Assembly: GCA_965263165.1 (NCBI GenBank)
Contig: OZ253584.1
Location: 1,116,001-1,180,000, forward strand
From: SAR202-VII-2 sp965263165
Lineage (GTDB): Bacteria; Chloroflexota; Dehalococcoidia; Lucifugimonadales; SAR202-VII-2
Reading direction: 5' to 3'
DNA: 64,000 nt
Under the pieces are notes generated by a model, which did not search any database, was not told where the DNA came from, and saw only the letters and a list, made by a program, of their open reading frames with translations. A program made the translations under genes and the position numbers. Of this stretch, positions 53,067 through 61,998 are shown piece after piece (position 1 is the first letter of the stretch; every line of letters begins with the position of its first letter).

Positions 53067-53151
53067 GGTTCCCCCTGAAGTTGACAGCCTTCCAAGGTTA
53101 GCATACCTTCCGCCTAGGGCACGGGAATCAGGCTGACGGGGGTGGGGTTTT

Positions 53152-54795
53152 ATGTACGACCTTCTCATTCGGAACGGGCGCATTGTCGACGGCACGGGTA
53201 AGGCGGGCTACCACGGCGCCATCGCCATTGAGGGCGGCGTGGTCGTGGGGGTGGGCGATGTCTCGGGACAGGCTCGCCGGACTATAGACGCGGAAGGAAG
53301 GGTCATCTCCCCAGGCTTCATCGACCCCCATACCCACATGGACCTCTTCCTAAAGTTCTATCCCGATGGCCTGCCGGTCCTCAACTACGGCGTCACCACG
53401 GTCGTCATCGGCGACTGTGGCGCTTCCTGCGCTCCCGTTCCAGCCAGGGGCGAGCCTCTCGACGCGCTCGTGAAATACCTCAAGCGCGTCCTCGACAACT
53501 ACATCGAGCCGGACACATTCGAATGGAGCACCTTCCCAGAGTATCTGGCCAACCTCGAAGGGAACGTGGGCGTCAACGTTGCCGCCTTGGCCCCTCACTC
53601 GCCGATACGGTTGACGGTTATGGGGACCGCCGCCATGGAGCGCGCCGCGGAAGCTGACGAGGTGCAGCTCATGGTCAACCTTGTGGCGGAGGCCTGGGAT
53701 GCCGGGGCTATTGGCTTCTCCTCCAGCCCGCCGGGAGGACCGGCTCTACATCGGGACACCCCCAGCACGTTGGCGGAGCTTTCGGAGACTGTCGCCCTGG
53801 CTGAGACGGTTGTGCGCAACGGCGGCCTTTACCAGAACAATGGCTCCACCCAACTCACCAACCCCGATTCGGACGTCTACGCCATGGCCCATGCCGTGAG
53901 AGGCGCTCACATCATCAACGAGTGGCGGCACTTCCCCGAAGGGTTGGAGGCCGCCAGGGCCCTTGGCGACGCCATGGAGCGCCTTACCCAGGAGGGCAGC
54001 AGATCCTACGGCGTCGTTATTCCCTACACGCACATCACCAGGTGTGGGGCCTTGGACTTCTTGCCCTTCAACCACCTGGAAGAATGGAAGGAGCTTTCGA
54101 AGGAGCCGGGCCCGTTCGCGGAAGCCCTGCGGAACCCCGACGTGCGCGCCAGGCTTCGCGCCGCAGGCGAGGGCCATTGGCAAACCAGGCGCTGGGACTC
54201 CATCGTCATTAGGGACGCGGGCGACCCCGGGGACAAGCGATGGATCAGGCATAGCATCGAGCAGGCCGCCGCTGCATCGGAGCAGGATCCAATCCAGTTC
54301 GCCCTGGACTTCCTGGCCCGGAACGTCGAGTCGGCGCGCTTCGTCTTCTGGGGATTCAGGGGTAACGACAATCTCGACGCTTTGGCCGAAGCCATCGCCA
54401 GCCCGCGATCTGTCATTGGCACCGACGCCGGGGCTCATCTGGGCAACTTCTTCTTCTATGGCGCTCCGGCCCGCCTCCTAGGCTACTGGAGCCGGGAGCG
54501 GGGGCTCATGTCAATGGAAGCGGCTGTCCATAAGCTCACGGGGTTTAACGCCGGCGTCCTGGGCACGAAGCGGGGAATTCTGGAACCCGGCCGGCCAGCC
54601 GATGTGGTCGTCTTCGATCCAGACACTATCCACGACGGCTTTGACGAGGTCCTGCCCCCGGACTGGATCGACGACGCCGAAGTGCACCGTCAGCCAACGG
54701 GCGTGGATGTCGTGGTGGTCAATGGCGAGGTGAAACTGGACCACGGTGAGGTTCAGGAACAGAGAACCGGCAAGGTCCGGCGCTGGGAGCTCTGA
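53152..54795 (+). CDS. N-acyl-D-amino-acid deacylase-like amidohydrolase
   Basis: 547 residues of the D-aminoacylase/dihydroorotase-like group. The N-terminus is MYDLLIRNGRIVDGTGKAGYHG. The metal-binding PGFIDPHTHMDLF (HxH) and the downstream GVTTVVIGDCGASCAPV (Cys ligand) are family marks. SVIGTDAGAHLGN carries the catalytic Asp. The C-terminal KLTGFNAGVLGTKRGILEPGRPADVVVFDPDTI block is typical. It would release an acyl group from an N-acyl amino acid or related amide. No export signal is seen. Confidence 0.92.
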   Translation: MYDLLIRNGRIVDGTGKAGYHGAIAIEGGVVVGVGDVSGQARRTIDAEGRVISPGFIDPHTHMDLFLKFYPDGLPVLNYGVTTVVIGDCGASCAPVPARGEPLDALVKYLKRVLDNYIEPDTFEWSTFPEYLANLEGNVGVNVAALAPHSPIRLTVMGTAAMERAAEADEVQLMVNLVAEAWDAGAIGFSSSPPGGPALHRDTPSTLAELSETVALAETVVRNGGLYQNNGSTQLTNPDSDVYAMAHAVRGAHIINEWRHFPEGLEAARALGDAMERLTQEGSRSYGVVIPYTHITRCGALDFLPFNHLEEWKELSKEPGPFAEALRNPDVRARLRAAGEGHWQTRRWDSIVIRDAGDPGDKRWIRHSIEQAAAASEQDPIQFALDFLARNVESARFVFWGFRGNDNLDALAEAIASPRSVIGTDAGAHLGNFFFYGAPARLLGYWSRERGLMSMEAAVHKLTGFNAGVLGTKRGILEPGRPADVVVFDPDTIHDGFDEVLPPDWIDDAEVHRQPTGVDVVVVNGEVKLDHGEVQEQRTGKVRRWEL

Positions 54796-54951
54796 GCCTT
54801 TGATCCGTTCGGCGCGGCCTTGGCAACCGGCGCGATTAACATTGAATGACGGCGTGGGTCTGAGCCGCCAACCTGCCGTGGACGTTGCGGCCCCTCCAGC
54901 CCACACGGGGTGGGCGCGTCCGAAGTGGAAGCAAGCGGAGGGGGCGAGGCT
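54796..54951. other. Short intergenic stretch
   Basis: Between the convergent deacylase and rplT genes. No T-run terminator is visible. Confidence 0.4.
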
Positions 54952-55320
54952 TTAGGCCGCTACTTGTTCGCGGGCCTCTCTTGCTGAGGAGGCAATGGCG
55001 GCGAATCCGTCCGGGTCGCGTACGGCTATGTCTGCCAACACCTTTCGGTCGAGTCCAACGCCTGACTTGTTCAGCCCATCAATCAACTGGCTGTAGTTGA
55101 GGCCGTTCAGCCTGGCGGCGGCGTTGATGCGCAAGATCCACAGTCGCCGGAAGTCGCCCTTGCGTTGCCGGCGGTGCCGGTAGGCGTGGCTGAGGGCCTT
55201 GATGAGCGATTCGCGAGCCACCTTATAGCGAGTGTGCCTCGCGGCACGGTGGCCCTTCGTCATGGATAGGACCTTATGGCGCCGGTGGCGCTTGGTGACC
55301 CCTCGCTTTACTCGTGCCAT
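54952..55320 (-). CDS. rplT: 50S ribosomal protein L20
   Basis: 122 residues. MARVKRGVTKRHRRHKVLSMTKGHR and RRQRKGDFRRLWILRINAAARLNGLNYSQLIDGLNKSGVGLDRKVLADIAV are diagnostic. L20 binds 23S rRNA early in large-subunit assembly and, by family behaviour, represses its own operon. It is the last gene of thrS-infC-rpmI-rplT. Confidence 0.98.
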   Translation of the reverse strand: MARVKRGVTKRHRRHKVLSMTKGHRAARHTRYKVARESLIKALSHAYRHRRQRKGDFRRLWILRINAAARLNGLNYSQLIDGLNKSGVGLDRKVLADIAVRDPDGFAAIASSAREAREQVAA

Positions 55321-55332
55321 CGGTCGATGCTC

Positions 55333-55539
55333 CTATTGTGCGTAGGGCATGAGGCGGTCCAGGTTGCGCGTGTGGGAACCATGGACCGGCAGCTTGCCGT
55401 CGTAGAGTCGCCGCACTCCGGCGGGCTTCTTCCTTCGCAGGTGGCTCAGGTGGCCCTTGCGGCGCGTGTACTTCCCTGAGCCGGTAACGCCAAAGCGCTT
55501 GTAGGCGCCCCGGTGGGTCTTGAGCTTTTGCTTTGCCAT
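55333..55539 (-). CDS. rpmI: 50S ribosomal protein L35
   Basis: 68 residues. KTHRGAYKRFGVTGSGKYTRRKGHLSHLRRKKPAGVRRL is the L35 signature. It lies 12 bases upstream of rplT and 31 bases after infC. Confidence 0.97.
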   Translation of the reverse strand: MAKQKLKTHRGAYKRFGVTGSGKYTRRKGHLSHLRRKKPAGVRRLYDGKLPVHGSHTRNLDRLMPYAQ

Positions 55540-55570
55540 CGTTGCTCTCCGCTAACGCGAGGAGGGGCCT

Positions 55571-56134
55571 TTAGGCCTCGTGTCCCTCGTTGTCTTCGCC
55601 GTCAGTCTTCAGAACGGCCTCTCTCAGCCCCACCGGGGCCAGGATAATGCTGAGGAATCGCCCTTCCAGGGACGGGGCTTTTTCCAGCTTGGACTCTTCC
55701 TTGAGGCTCTCCGCGATCCTTCTGAGCAGCGTAGTCCCGAGCTCAGGGTGCGTGATCTCTCTGCCCCGGAACATGACGGAAACCTTGACTTTGCTGCCCT
55801 CGGCCAAGAGCTTTCTGACCTGCCTGGCCTTGGCGCCGATGTCGTGGTCGCCTATGCGCGGGCGGAAGCGCACCTCCCGCATGAGGCCGGTGCGTTGCCC
55901 CTTGCGCGTTTCCCGCTGCTTCTTCGTCTGCATGAACCGGAACTTCCCATAGTCCAGCAGACGGCATACCGGGGGAACGGCCTGAGGAGCAACCTCCACC
56001 AAGTCGAGATCCGAACCCCGTGCCCGCTCCAAAGCCTCGGCCAGAGTCATAGTGCCAAGCTGGGTGCCAGTCTCGTCTATGACCAAGACCTGCCGAGCTC
56101 GGATGGCTTCATTGACGCGGTATTCCCTGGCTAT
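55571..56134 (-). CDS. infC: Translation initiation factor IF-3, apparent ATA start
   Basis: 187 residues when begun at the ATA at 56134-56132; the in-frame text then reads AREYRVNEAIRARQVLVIDETGTQLGTM, the usual IF-3 N-terminus. The next ATG/GTG/TTG candidate (TTG at 56086) would delete this conserved part. GAGGGG lies about 8 bases before the ATA, and an in-frame TGA lies upstream, limiting other choices to CTG. Rare infC start codons are known to allow IF-3 to repress its own synthesis. The rest (VCRLLDYGKFRFMQTKKQRE, VSVMFRGREITHPELG) is standard. Confidence 0.92.
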   Translation of the reverse strand: MAREYRVNEAIRARQVLVIDETGTQLGTMTLAEALERARGSDLDLVEVAPQAVPPVCRLLDYGKFRFMQTKKQRETRKGQRTGLMREVRFRPRIGDHDIGAKARQVRKLLAEGSKVKVSVMFRGREITHPELGTTLLRRIAESLKEESKLEKAPSLEGRFLSIILAPVGLREAVLKTDGEDNEGHEA

Positions 56135-56167
56135 GTTGTTTGCCCCTCGCTCACGTTTTGATTCCAG

Positions 56168-56190
56168 TCAGCGACCCATGAACTATAGCA
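56168..56190 (-). promoter_or_regulatory. Putative internal promoter before infC
   Basis: Minus strand TGTGC-TATAGT (extended -10) just upstream of infC, in the gap after thrS; a weak -35 (TAGACT) lies 17 bases upstream inside the end of thrS. The -10 resembles those of the A repeat units. Confidence 0.5.
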
Positions 56191-56207
56191 CAGCAACCAG
56201 GGGCAGT

Positions 56208-57959
56208 CTAGGCGCGATTGGCCACCGTCTGGAGGGCCAAGTCCGAGATGGCGGAGACGCTCATTGGCCCGAGGTCTTCCCCGCTGCGCAGGCGCACCGA
56301 CGCTTGGCCGTTGGATGCTTCCTTGTCCCCTACGACCAACATGTAGGGAATCTTCTGCAACTGCGCGTCCCTGATCTTGGCGTTCATGCGCTCGCTGCGT
56401 TCATTGATCTCGACCCGCAACCCTGCCGCCCGGAGTTGGGTGGCCACGGAGGAGGCATACTCGTTGTGGCGATCGGCAATGGGGATGACGATTGCCTGCA
56501 CCGGCGCCAGCCAAAGAGGAAACGCTCCGCCATAGTGCTCCACCAGCACCCCAATGAAGCGCTCCAGAGAGCCGAAGAGCGCCCGGTGCACCATGTACGG
56601 CTGCTGCTCGGCGCCATCGGCGCCGATGAACTTCAGGTCGAACCGCTGGGGCAGGTTGAAGTCGAACTGGACTGTCGTGCACTGCCAGGCCCGCCCGATG
56701 GCGTCGCGGATCATCACGTCGATCTTGGGTCCGTAGAAGGCGCCGCCTCCTTCATCGACGGTGTAGGGAAGGGAGCGTCCTTCGATGGCCTGTCTCAGGG
56801 CGTTTGTCGCCGCGTCCCACATCGAGTCGTCGCCCACGGCCTTCTCCGGCCTCGTGGACAGAGCGACATCGAATTCAGTGAAGCCGAAAGCGCCCAACAG
56901 GTCGAAGGTGAACGCCAGCACTCCGTCAACTTCCGCGTTGACCTGGTCGGGCCGGCAGAAGATATGGGCGTCGTCCTGAGTGAAGCCTCGCACCCGCAAC
57001 AGGCCGTGGAGGACACCGCCCCGCTCGTTTCGATAGACCGTGCCCAACTCACCAATCCGCATCGGTAGGTCCCGATAGCTCCGCAGGCCGGACTTGTAGA
57101 TCATGATGTGGAAGGGGCAGTTCATAGGCTTCAGGTAGTAGTCCTGGCCCGCGACGTCCATTGGCGCGTACATGTTCTCCGAGAAGAAGCTGAGGTGACC
57201 GCTGGTCGCCCACAGGGCCGACCTGCCGATGTGGGGCGTGTATACGAGGTCATAGCCCCGCCTGTAGTGCTCCTGACGCCAGTGGTCTTCGATGAGCGAG
57301 CGGACGCGCCCCCCCTTGGGATGCCACAAGATCAGCCCTGCCCCGGTCTCGTCGTGGACGCTGAACAGGTCCAACTCCCGCCCCAGGCGTCGATGGTCGC
57401 GGCGCAGGGCCTCCTCCCGGCGGTGGACGTAGTCTTCCAGGGCGTCGGCGGACTCCCAGGCCGTGCCGTAGATGCGCTGGAGCATGGGCCGGCGCTCGTC
57501 GCCCCGCCAATAGGCGCCGGCGACGTTCAGTAGCTTGAAGGCGGGAATACGCCCGGTTGATTCGACGTGAGGCCCTTCGCAGAGGTCCTCCCAATCGCCG
57601 TGCCGGTAGAAGCTGACCTCTTCATCGGGAGGTATGTCCTCGAGCACCTCCTGCTTGAAGGGCTGGCTGCCTATGCGGGCCCCGGCCGCCTCTCTGTCGG
57701 CGACCATACGCTGAAAGGGCTTGTCGGCGCCCATGATCTCCCGCATCCTGGCCTCGATGGCCTCCAGGTCCTCCGGAGCGAAGGGGTGGGCGACCTCAAA
57801 ATCGTAGTAGAAGCCGTCCTCGATGGGAGGCCCTATGCCCAGCTTGGCCTCGGGGAAGAGCTGCTGGACCGCATCGGCCATGATGTGGGCCGCCGAATGA
57901 CGAATGCGGTAGCGAAGAGCGTCGATGTCTAGGGCTTCTTCGGTCTTGGGTGCGGACAA
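56208..57959 (-). CDS. thrS: Threonyl-tRNA synthetase lacking the N-terminal TGS domain
   Basis: 583 residues. The second editing-like domain opens HSAAHIMADAVQQLFPEAKLGIGPPIEDGFYYDFE. The catalytic core has DYYLKPMNCPFHIMIYKSGLRSYRDLPMRIGELGTVYRNE (motif 2), GFTQDDAHIFC and PRVD-like later motifs; the C-terminal anticodon-binding domain follows (VIPIADRHNEYASSVATQLRAAGLRVEIN). The TGS domain (~60 residues) common at the N-terminus is missing. No T-box is visible upstream. It is the first gene of the IF-3/L35/L20 operon. Confidence 0.96.
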   Translation of the reverse strand: MSAPKTEEALDIDALRYRIRHSAAHIMADAVQQLFPEAKLGIGPPIEDGFYYDFEVAHPFAPEDLEAIEARMREIMGADKPFQRMVADREAAGARIGSQPFKQEVLEDIPPDEEVSFYRHGDWEDLCEGPHVESTGRIPAFKLLNVAGAYWRGDERRPMLQRIYGTAWESADALEDYVHRREEALRRDHRRLGRELDLFSVHDETGAGLILWHPKGGRVRSLIEDHWRQEHYRRGYDLVYTPHIGRSALWATSGHLSFFSENMYAPMDVAGQDYYLKPMNCPFHIMIYKSGLRSYRDLPMRIGELGTVYRNERGGVLHGLLRVRGFTQDDAHIFCRPDQVNAEVDGVLAFTFDLLGAFGFTEFDVALSTRPEKAVGDDSMWDAATNALRQAIEGRSLPYTVDEGGGAFYGPKIDVMIRDAIGRAWQCTTVQFDFNLPQRFDLKFIGADGAEQQPYMVHRALFGSLERFIGVLVEHYGGAFPLWLAPVQAIVIPIADRHNEYASSVATQLRAAGLRVEINERSERMNAKIRDAQLQKIPYMLVVGDKEASNGQASVRLRSGEDLGPMSVSAISDLALQTVANRA

Positions 57960-58287
57960 AGCTGGCCATCCTCGTAGTGATGCGCTCGACGCGCCTACCT
58001 ATGGGACATGCTAGCAACGGGAATGAGGCCACGCAAGGGAAGGGGAGACCGGCGGGGTTCGCGGCTGGCAATGCAGGGGACGCTTGCGATTTCATCGAAA
58101 AGCAAACGGCGGAGTGCTACAGTGCGAGCGTTCTCTATGCAAACGCCGTTGAGCATCGGGGAACTATTGGAGCTGTCGAAGGCAACGATGACCAGAGCAG
58201 CGAGGCTCAGCGCGTGAGATTGGAGGTCGGACTGCGATGGCCCGGTCACCCCCGCCCTCGCTGGGAGAGGATTGAGGCAGAGCTTTA
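57960..58287. other. Intergenic stretch upstream of thrS
   Basis: No gene or tRNA recognised. No T-box-like sequence. Short minus- and plus-strand frames lack support. Confidence 0.4.
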
Positions 58288-59802
58288 TCAGCCCGCCAGG
58301 TCGCGGGCGTTGACGATGGCTCTGAGCTTGGCCACTGCAGTCTGGGGGGATGCGACAGGAATGACTGCGAAGGTTGCAAATCCGCAGTCCGGAGTGAGCA
58401 GGACTCGGTCTGCTCCGAAGAGGTCGATGGCGCGGGTTATTCGCCGGCGAATGTCCGCAACGCCCTCCACGAGATCGAGTTTCTGGTTGACCACGCCAAC
58501 CCCGACGCGTTTGTCGCTGGGCAGACTGCGCAGCACCTCCAACTCCCCGGCGCGCGGGGTGCATAGTTCGAGGAGCAGAACGCCTACGTCGACTTGACGA
58601 AAGGTATCCAGAAGGGGCCGGTAATCGCCGGCAAGAGCGGCTGACTCGTTCCGGGTCCAGTTGCCCCGGCAGACGTGCAGTCCCAAGCGTTCCGCCGGGA
58701 GGCCTCGGACGACCTCGTTGAGCAACTCCACGGCAAAATCAAGCTCCGGCGCCGGTTCCAGCTTCTCGCTCAGGGCGCCGCACGTGAACGTGCGGTTTCC
58801 GCTGGCGCCACCGAACACCACCTCGGTGAGGACCGGCTCATCGAACTGCACCAAGGCAGCCCCCGACGCGAGGAGGAAGTGCAACTCCTCCCGCAGCACC
58901 CGCACAACATCTTGGGCCAGCGCTTCGCGGGTCGGGTACGGAAGGTCTGTGAGGCAGTCGAGCCACATCGTGCGCGTCAGTAGGTAGGGTCCGGGTAACG
59001 CCACCTTGACTGGCTTATCCGTACAGGCCCGGGAGAACTCGAACTCGTGGACCGCCAGGGGCTGGCTCCTCCCCAGGCTGCCGTGGACTACTGGGTGCCG
59101 CACTTCCCCTGCCGGGACATCCAGGGCGCGGAGTTCCCTCTCGAACTTCTCAGGGTCATCCACCATCGCCGTCAAATCGCTCAGTGGAATGAGTTGACAG
59201 TTGTCCAGCAAGCCGCCCACAAAGCTGGCGTAGCTGTCGCGGCGCTGTTCCCCGTCGGTGATCACGTCGACGCCGGCGCGGAGTTGAGCGGCGATGGAAA
59301 GCCTGGCGCCGTCGTCTGCCGTGGCTTGAAACTCCGTATCCCCGAGCCTGCCTTCCAGCCGGTCGTGCATTGCCTGGAGCAACCAACGCGGCCTTGGCCA
59401 ACTGCCGATGCCCATCACCGACAGCGGCTCGATCCTGGGCGCGGGCGCGGGCGGGGATAGGGTGGCGGGAATGGATACCGCGACGCTGCGCTGTTTGCCG
59501 ACGGAGCGCGCGGCTGCGACGCCCGGCGTCTGGCGGCGTTCGGCCAGTGAACCTTTACAAATGAGGTAGCTGCGCTGTATGCCGGACTTTGTCCAGGAGA
59601 CCAACTCGTTCTTGGTCAACCGGCACCAGGCGGGCAGTTCAACTTCGACCGTGGGGTCGGTGGACAGGATTTCCAGAAGTCCACCCCGTTCCAGAGGGTC
59701 GATGTGCCGGCGGATCAGGAGTAGCAGCCCACCCCCGCAATCCAAATCGCCGCCGTCGAAGCTAACGTCTGGCTGGTGCTGGCGCCGTTGGATGGGGTCC
59801 AT
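58288..59802 (-). CDS. TusA-MetE fusion: sulfur-carrier domain plus zinc methyltransferase
   Basis: 504 residues from the ATG at 59802. Residues ~10-65 are TusA-like (VSFDGGDLDCGGGLLLLIRR, then PAWCRLTKNELVSW), with Cys-Gly-Gly in place of the usual Cys-Pro. A ~60-residue linker follows. The C-terminal ~370 residues resemble the catalytic half of cobalamin-independent methionine synthase: GIGSWPRPRWLLQAMH, DGEQRRDSYASFVGGL, and all four zinc ligands, HVC in GLHVCRGNW, Glu in VLLLELCTPRAG, Cys in LTPDCGFATF. The N-terminal folate-binding half of MetE is missing, as in core-MetE enzymes that use corrinoid or other methyl donors. It lies downstream of a DsrE and a TusA gene. Confidence 0.85.
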   Translation of the reverse strand: MDPIQRRQHQPDVSFDGGDLDCGGGLLLLIRRHIDPLERGGLLEILSTDPTVEVELPAWCRLTKNELVSWTKSGIQRSYLICKGSLAERRQTPGVAAARSVGKQRSVAVSIPATLSPPAPAPRIEPLSVMGIGSWPRPRWLLQAMHDRLEGRLGDTEFQATADDGARLSIAAQLRAGVDVITDGEQRRDSYASFVGGLLDNCQLIPLSDLTAMVDDPEKFERELRALDVPAGEVRHPVVHGSLGRSQPLAVHEFEFSRACTDKPVKVALPGPYLLTRTMWLDCLTDLPYPTREALAQDVVRVLREELHFLLASGAALVQFDEPVLTEVVFGGASGNRTFTCGALSEKLEPAPELDFAVELLNEVVRGLPAERLGLHVCRGNWTRNESAALAGDYRPLLDTFRQVDVGVLLLELCTPRAGELEVLRSLPSDKRVGVGVVNQKLDLVEGVADIRRRITRAIDLFGADRVLLTPDCGFATFAVIPVASPQTAVAKLRAIVNARDLAG

Positions 59803-59842
59803 CAGGAGTCTCTCGGACCTACGGTGTGGGCGGGAGCACCAG

Positions 59843-60205
59843 TTAAAAGCTAATTGAAGGGCTGTTGTCCGACAGGAACTCCACCAGCACAGCGCCGCCG
59901 ACGATTCGGGCCCCATCCACCAAGTTGTCGGGGTCCAGACCGCGTTTCTTGAAGCAAGGGGCGCACACGTAGATGGTCCCGCCGACGGACGCAAAGTTGT
60001 CCATGAGTTCCTTGAGGGGGAGGAATCCCTCCTCGTGGATAGCATCGGCGTAACCCTTTTGGGCGAGCTGGACCCCCTCAGTGCTGAGGAAGACCATGGC
60101 GTCCTTCTCCGAGCCAAGCGCGGCGTTGGCTATAACGAAAGCGACCGTTGCTTTGTCGGTATTGTCCTTGGCGCAGGTGAGGTTAACACAGAATTTACCA
60201 GACAC
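59843..60205 (-). CDS. DsrE/DsrF-family sulfur-relay protein
   Basis: 120 residues beginning at a GTG. FCVNLTCAKDNTDKATVAFVIANAALGSEKDAMVFLSTEGVQLAQKGYAD fits the DsrE fold, and GGTIYVCAPCFKKRGLDPDNLVDGARIVGG contains the two cysteines, the first corresponding to the active Cys. DsrE-like proteins pass sulfur to TusA. It sits between TusA (60236) and the TusA-MetE fusion, all on the minus strand. Confidence 0.88.
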   Translation of the reverse strand: MSGKFCVNLTCAKDNTDKATVAFVIANAALGSEKDAMVFLSTEGVQLAQKGYADAIHEEGFLPLKELMDNFASVGGTIYVCAPCFKKRGLDPDNLVDGARIVGGAVLVEFLSDNSPSISF

Positions 60206-60235
60206 AATGCACTACTCCGTCTGAAGTGATGGGGA

Positions 60236-60451
60236 CTATTTCTGCTCGATCCAATAGTTCGGGTGTTCCGCCCGGAGTAACCGGCGGCCGGTCAAACGGC
60301 ACCACGCTGGCAGGTCGACGGGGGCCCCCATGTCCTGGGAAGTCAGCTTGAGGACCTGACCGGCTTCCAGTTTTTGCATCCGAATCCGAAGCAGGATGAT
60401 GACCTCGCCGCAACCCATATGACCCGCGTCCCACTGGTCAGCGACATGCAT
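60236..60451 (-). CDS. TusA-family sulfur carrier
   Basis: 71 residues from the ATG at 60451 with GAGGAA upstream. DAGHMGCGEVIILLRIRMQKLEAGQVLKL is the TusA helix-strand unit with the carrier Cys followed by Gly-Glu (not Pro). VDLPAWCRLTGRRLL is shared almost word for word with the fused domain at 58288 (VELPAWCRLTKNELV), so the two are paralogs. It is the first gene of the operon. Confidence 0.85.
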   Translation of the reverse strand: MHVADQWDAGHMGCGEVIILLRIRMQKLEAGQVLKLTSQDMGAPVDLPAWCRLTGRRLLRAEHPNYWIEQK

Positions 60452-61254
60452 TTCCTCGCGTGGGTCTTCCGGGCCGGCGCCGTCTCCGAACCCCCGATCG
60501 TTCAATGCAGTGGTGCTCCGGGCTATTCGCTCCACAGGGAGCTTCCCGAGCGGCCTGTGGCGGATGTCAAAGTATAGCAAACAGGCGAACAGTCAATCAA
60601 CGACGCGTTTTCGTCGAGGCGTGTTCGTTCAGATACCTGTGAGACAGGCAGGGCGATGGGGGCCTGCCGCCAGCCAGGGACTTGACCCATGACGGCGGCG
60701 CCAAGACCACCTCGAGGGAGTAGTCAGACGCCCAGGCGAAACCGGCGAGGCCAATCCGCTGCGCCAAGTGCGGCAGGCTGGAGTTGTTGGCCTTGCAGCC
60801 AGTGAGCACCTGCCCCCGGCACATGTATTCGGACGGCGGCCGCTGTGTGCGCCGCTTCCAACGAAGAACTTCTTAGTGCGTCCCATGCGGTCCAGCAGCG
60901 TCACGACCTATGCGGCGCTTAGAAGTTGGGGAACCGGTCCAACACGCCTCGCCCCACCAGAGACGCCAGGGCAATCATAAGCGGGATGGTATGACCCCGC
61001 CCGGCGACCGCTGTGAAGAGGGGACGATCCGATACTGTGCGTTTACTATACGTTGCCTGGAGCATATCCTCTCTGGAGGGATGTCAGCCGGCCGCCGCAA
61101 GTCAGGCGATTTCGTTAGCGCGAAAACAACATTTCACAGTGGGGATGCCTTATTCGGAAACCTTCGCCCCGACCGCAGAGAAGCGATCCGCGTTTGACGC
61201 TGCCCACGAAAGCCAGTTGGAAGAGATTGTCAACTAGATTGTGGCGCATCCCAG
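60452..61254. other. Degraded region, possible restriction-modification remnant
   Basis: The plus-strand frame ending at 61197 reads SGDFVSAKTTFHSGDALFGNLRPDRREAI, which resembles a conserved stretch of type I restriction HsdS subunits (GDxLFGxLRP). It is only a fragment. A minus-strand frame (60597-60824) is unassigned. YgjP-like proteases, such as the next gene, often accompany type I systems. Confidence 0.35.
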
Positions 61255-61998
61255 GTGGAGAACTCAGCGGTGACCGAGCGGGATAGCGTTCGCTGCGGCG
61301 CCACCACCATCGAGTATGAGGTGCGCCGCAGCGGACGCCGTAAGAAAACGATCCAAATCACCGTGGACGGCGGTGGTGTCCACGTCGCCGCGCCCTTGGC
61401 CACGCCGGACGGCGAGCTCCGGGCCATCGTTCGCAAGCGCGCGTCCTGGATTCTCAGTCACTCATCCAAGCCGATGCAGGAGGAGGCGCCCAAGCGTTTC
61501 GTAAGCGGCGAGAGGCTGCCGTACCTGGGCCGGAACGTGCGTATGATCGTCCAGTCTGCAGAGGTGCGTTGGCCGGAGGTCCGCTTCGATCACTGGAGGT
61601 TCTGGATTTCGGCCCCAAAGGATCTCGCCGGCAACGAACGCCACGAACGAATCCGGCGGGCGGTCGTTGAGTGGTATCGGGCTCGCGCCGCTGAACGGCT
61701 GACCGCAGGCGTCGACCTTTGGGGCCCTCGGTTCGGTTTGGAGAAGAAGCCGCGAATACTCATTCGCGACCAACGCCAACGCTGGGGGAGCTGCGCACCC
61801 GACGGTACGCTGCGCTTCAACTGGCGCACGATGATGTTGAGGCCCGCCTTGGCCGAATATGTTGTGGTCCACGAGCTAGCGCATCTGACACACCCAAACC
61901 ACTCTGCGGACTTTTGGGCCCTCGTCTCAAGGATGGCCCCGGACATGAAACGAAGGCGTCAGCGGCTGCGGGAGGAAGGCCGGGCGCTTCCCCTGTGA
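61255..61998 (+). CDS. YgjP-like M48-type zinc metallopeptidase
   Basis: 247 residues of the DUF45/YgjP group. RRKKTIQITVDGGGVHVAAPLATPDGELRAIVRKRASWI is the N-terminal half. The zinc site is EYVVVHELAHLTHPNHSADFWALV (HExxH plus third His), preceded by QRWGSCAPDGTLRFNWRTMMLRPALAEY, typical of the family. The start is a GTG at 61255. Homologs are common next to type I restriction genes, consistent with the possible HsdS remnant upstream. The protein itself looks intact. Confidence 0.88.
   Translation: MENSAVTERDSVRCGATTIEYEVRRSGRRKKTIQITVDGGGVHVAAPLATPDGELRAIVRKRASWILSHSSKPMQEEAPKRFVSGERLPYLGRNVRMIVQSAEVRWPEVRFDHWRFWISAPKDLAGNERHERIRRAVVEWYRARAAERLTAGVDLWGPRFGLEKKPRILIRDQRQRWGSCAPDGTLRFNWRTMMLRPALAEYVVVHELAHLTHPNHSADFWALVSRMAPDMKRRRQRLREEGRALPL

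Noticed and set aside
59803..60117. N-terminal extension of the TusA-MetE gene into the DsrE gene
   Set aside because: The extension is antisense-like low-quality sequence overlapping DsrE in another frame; the ATG at 59802 fits the TusA domain start.
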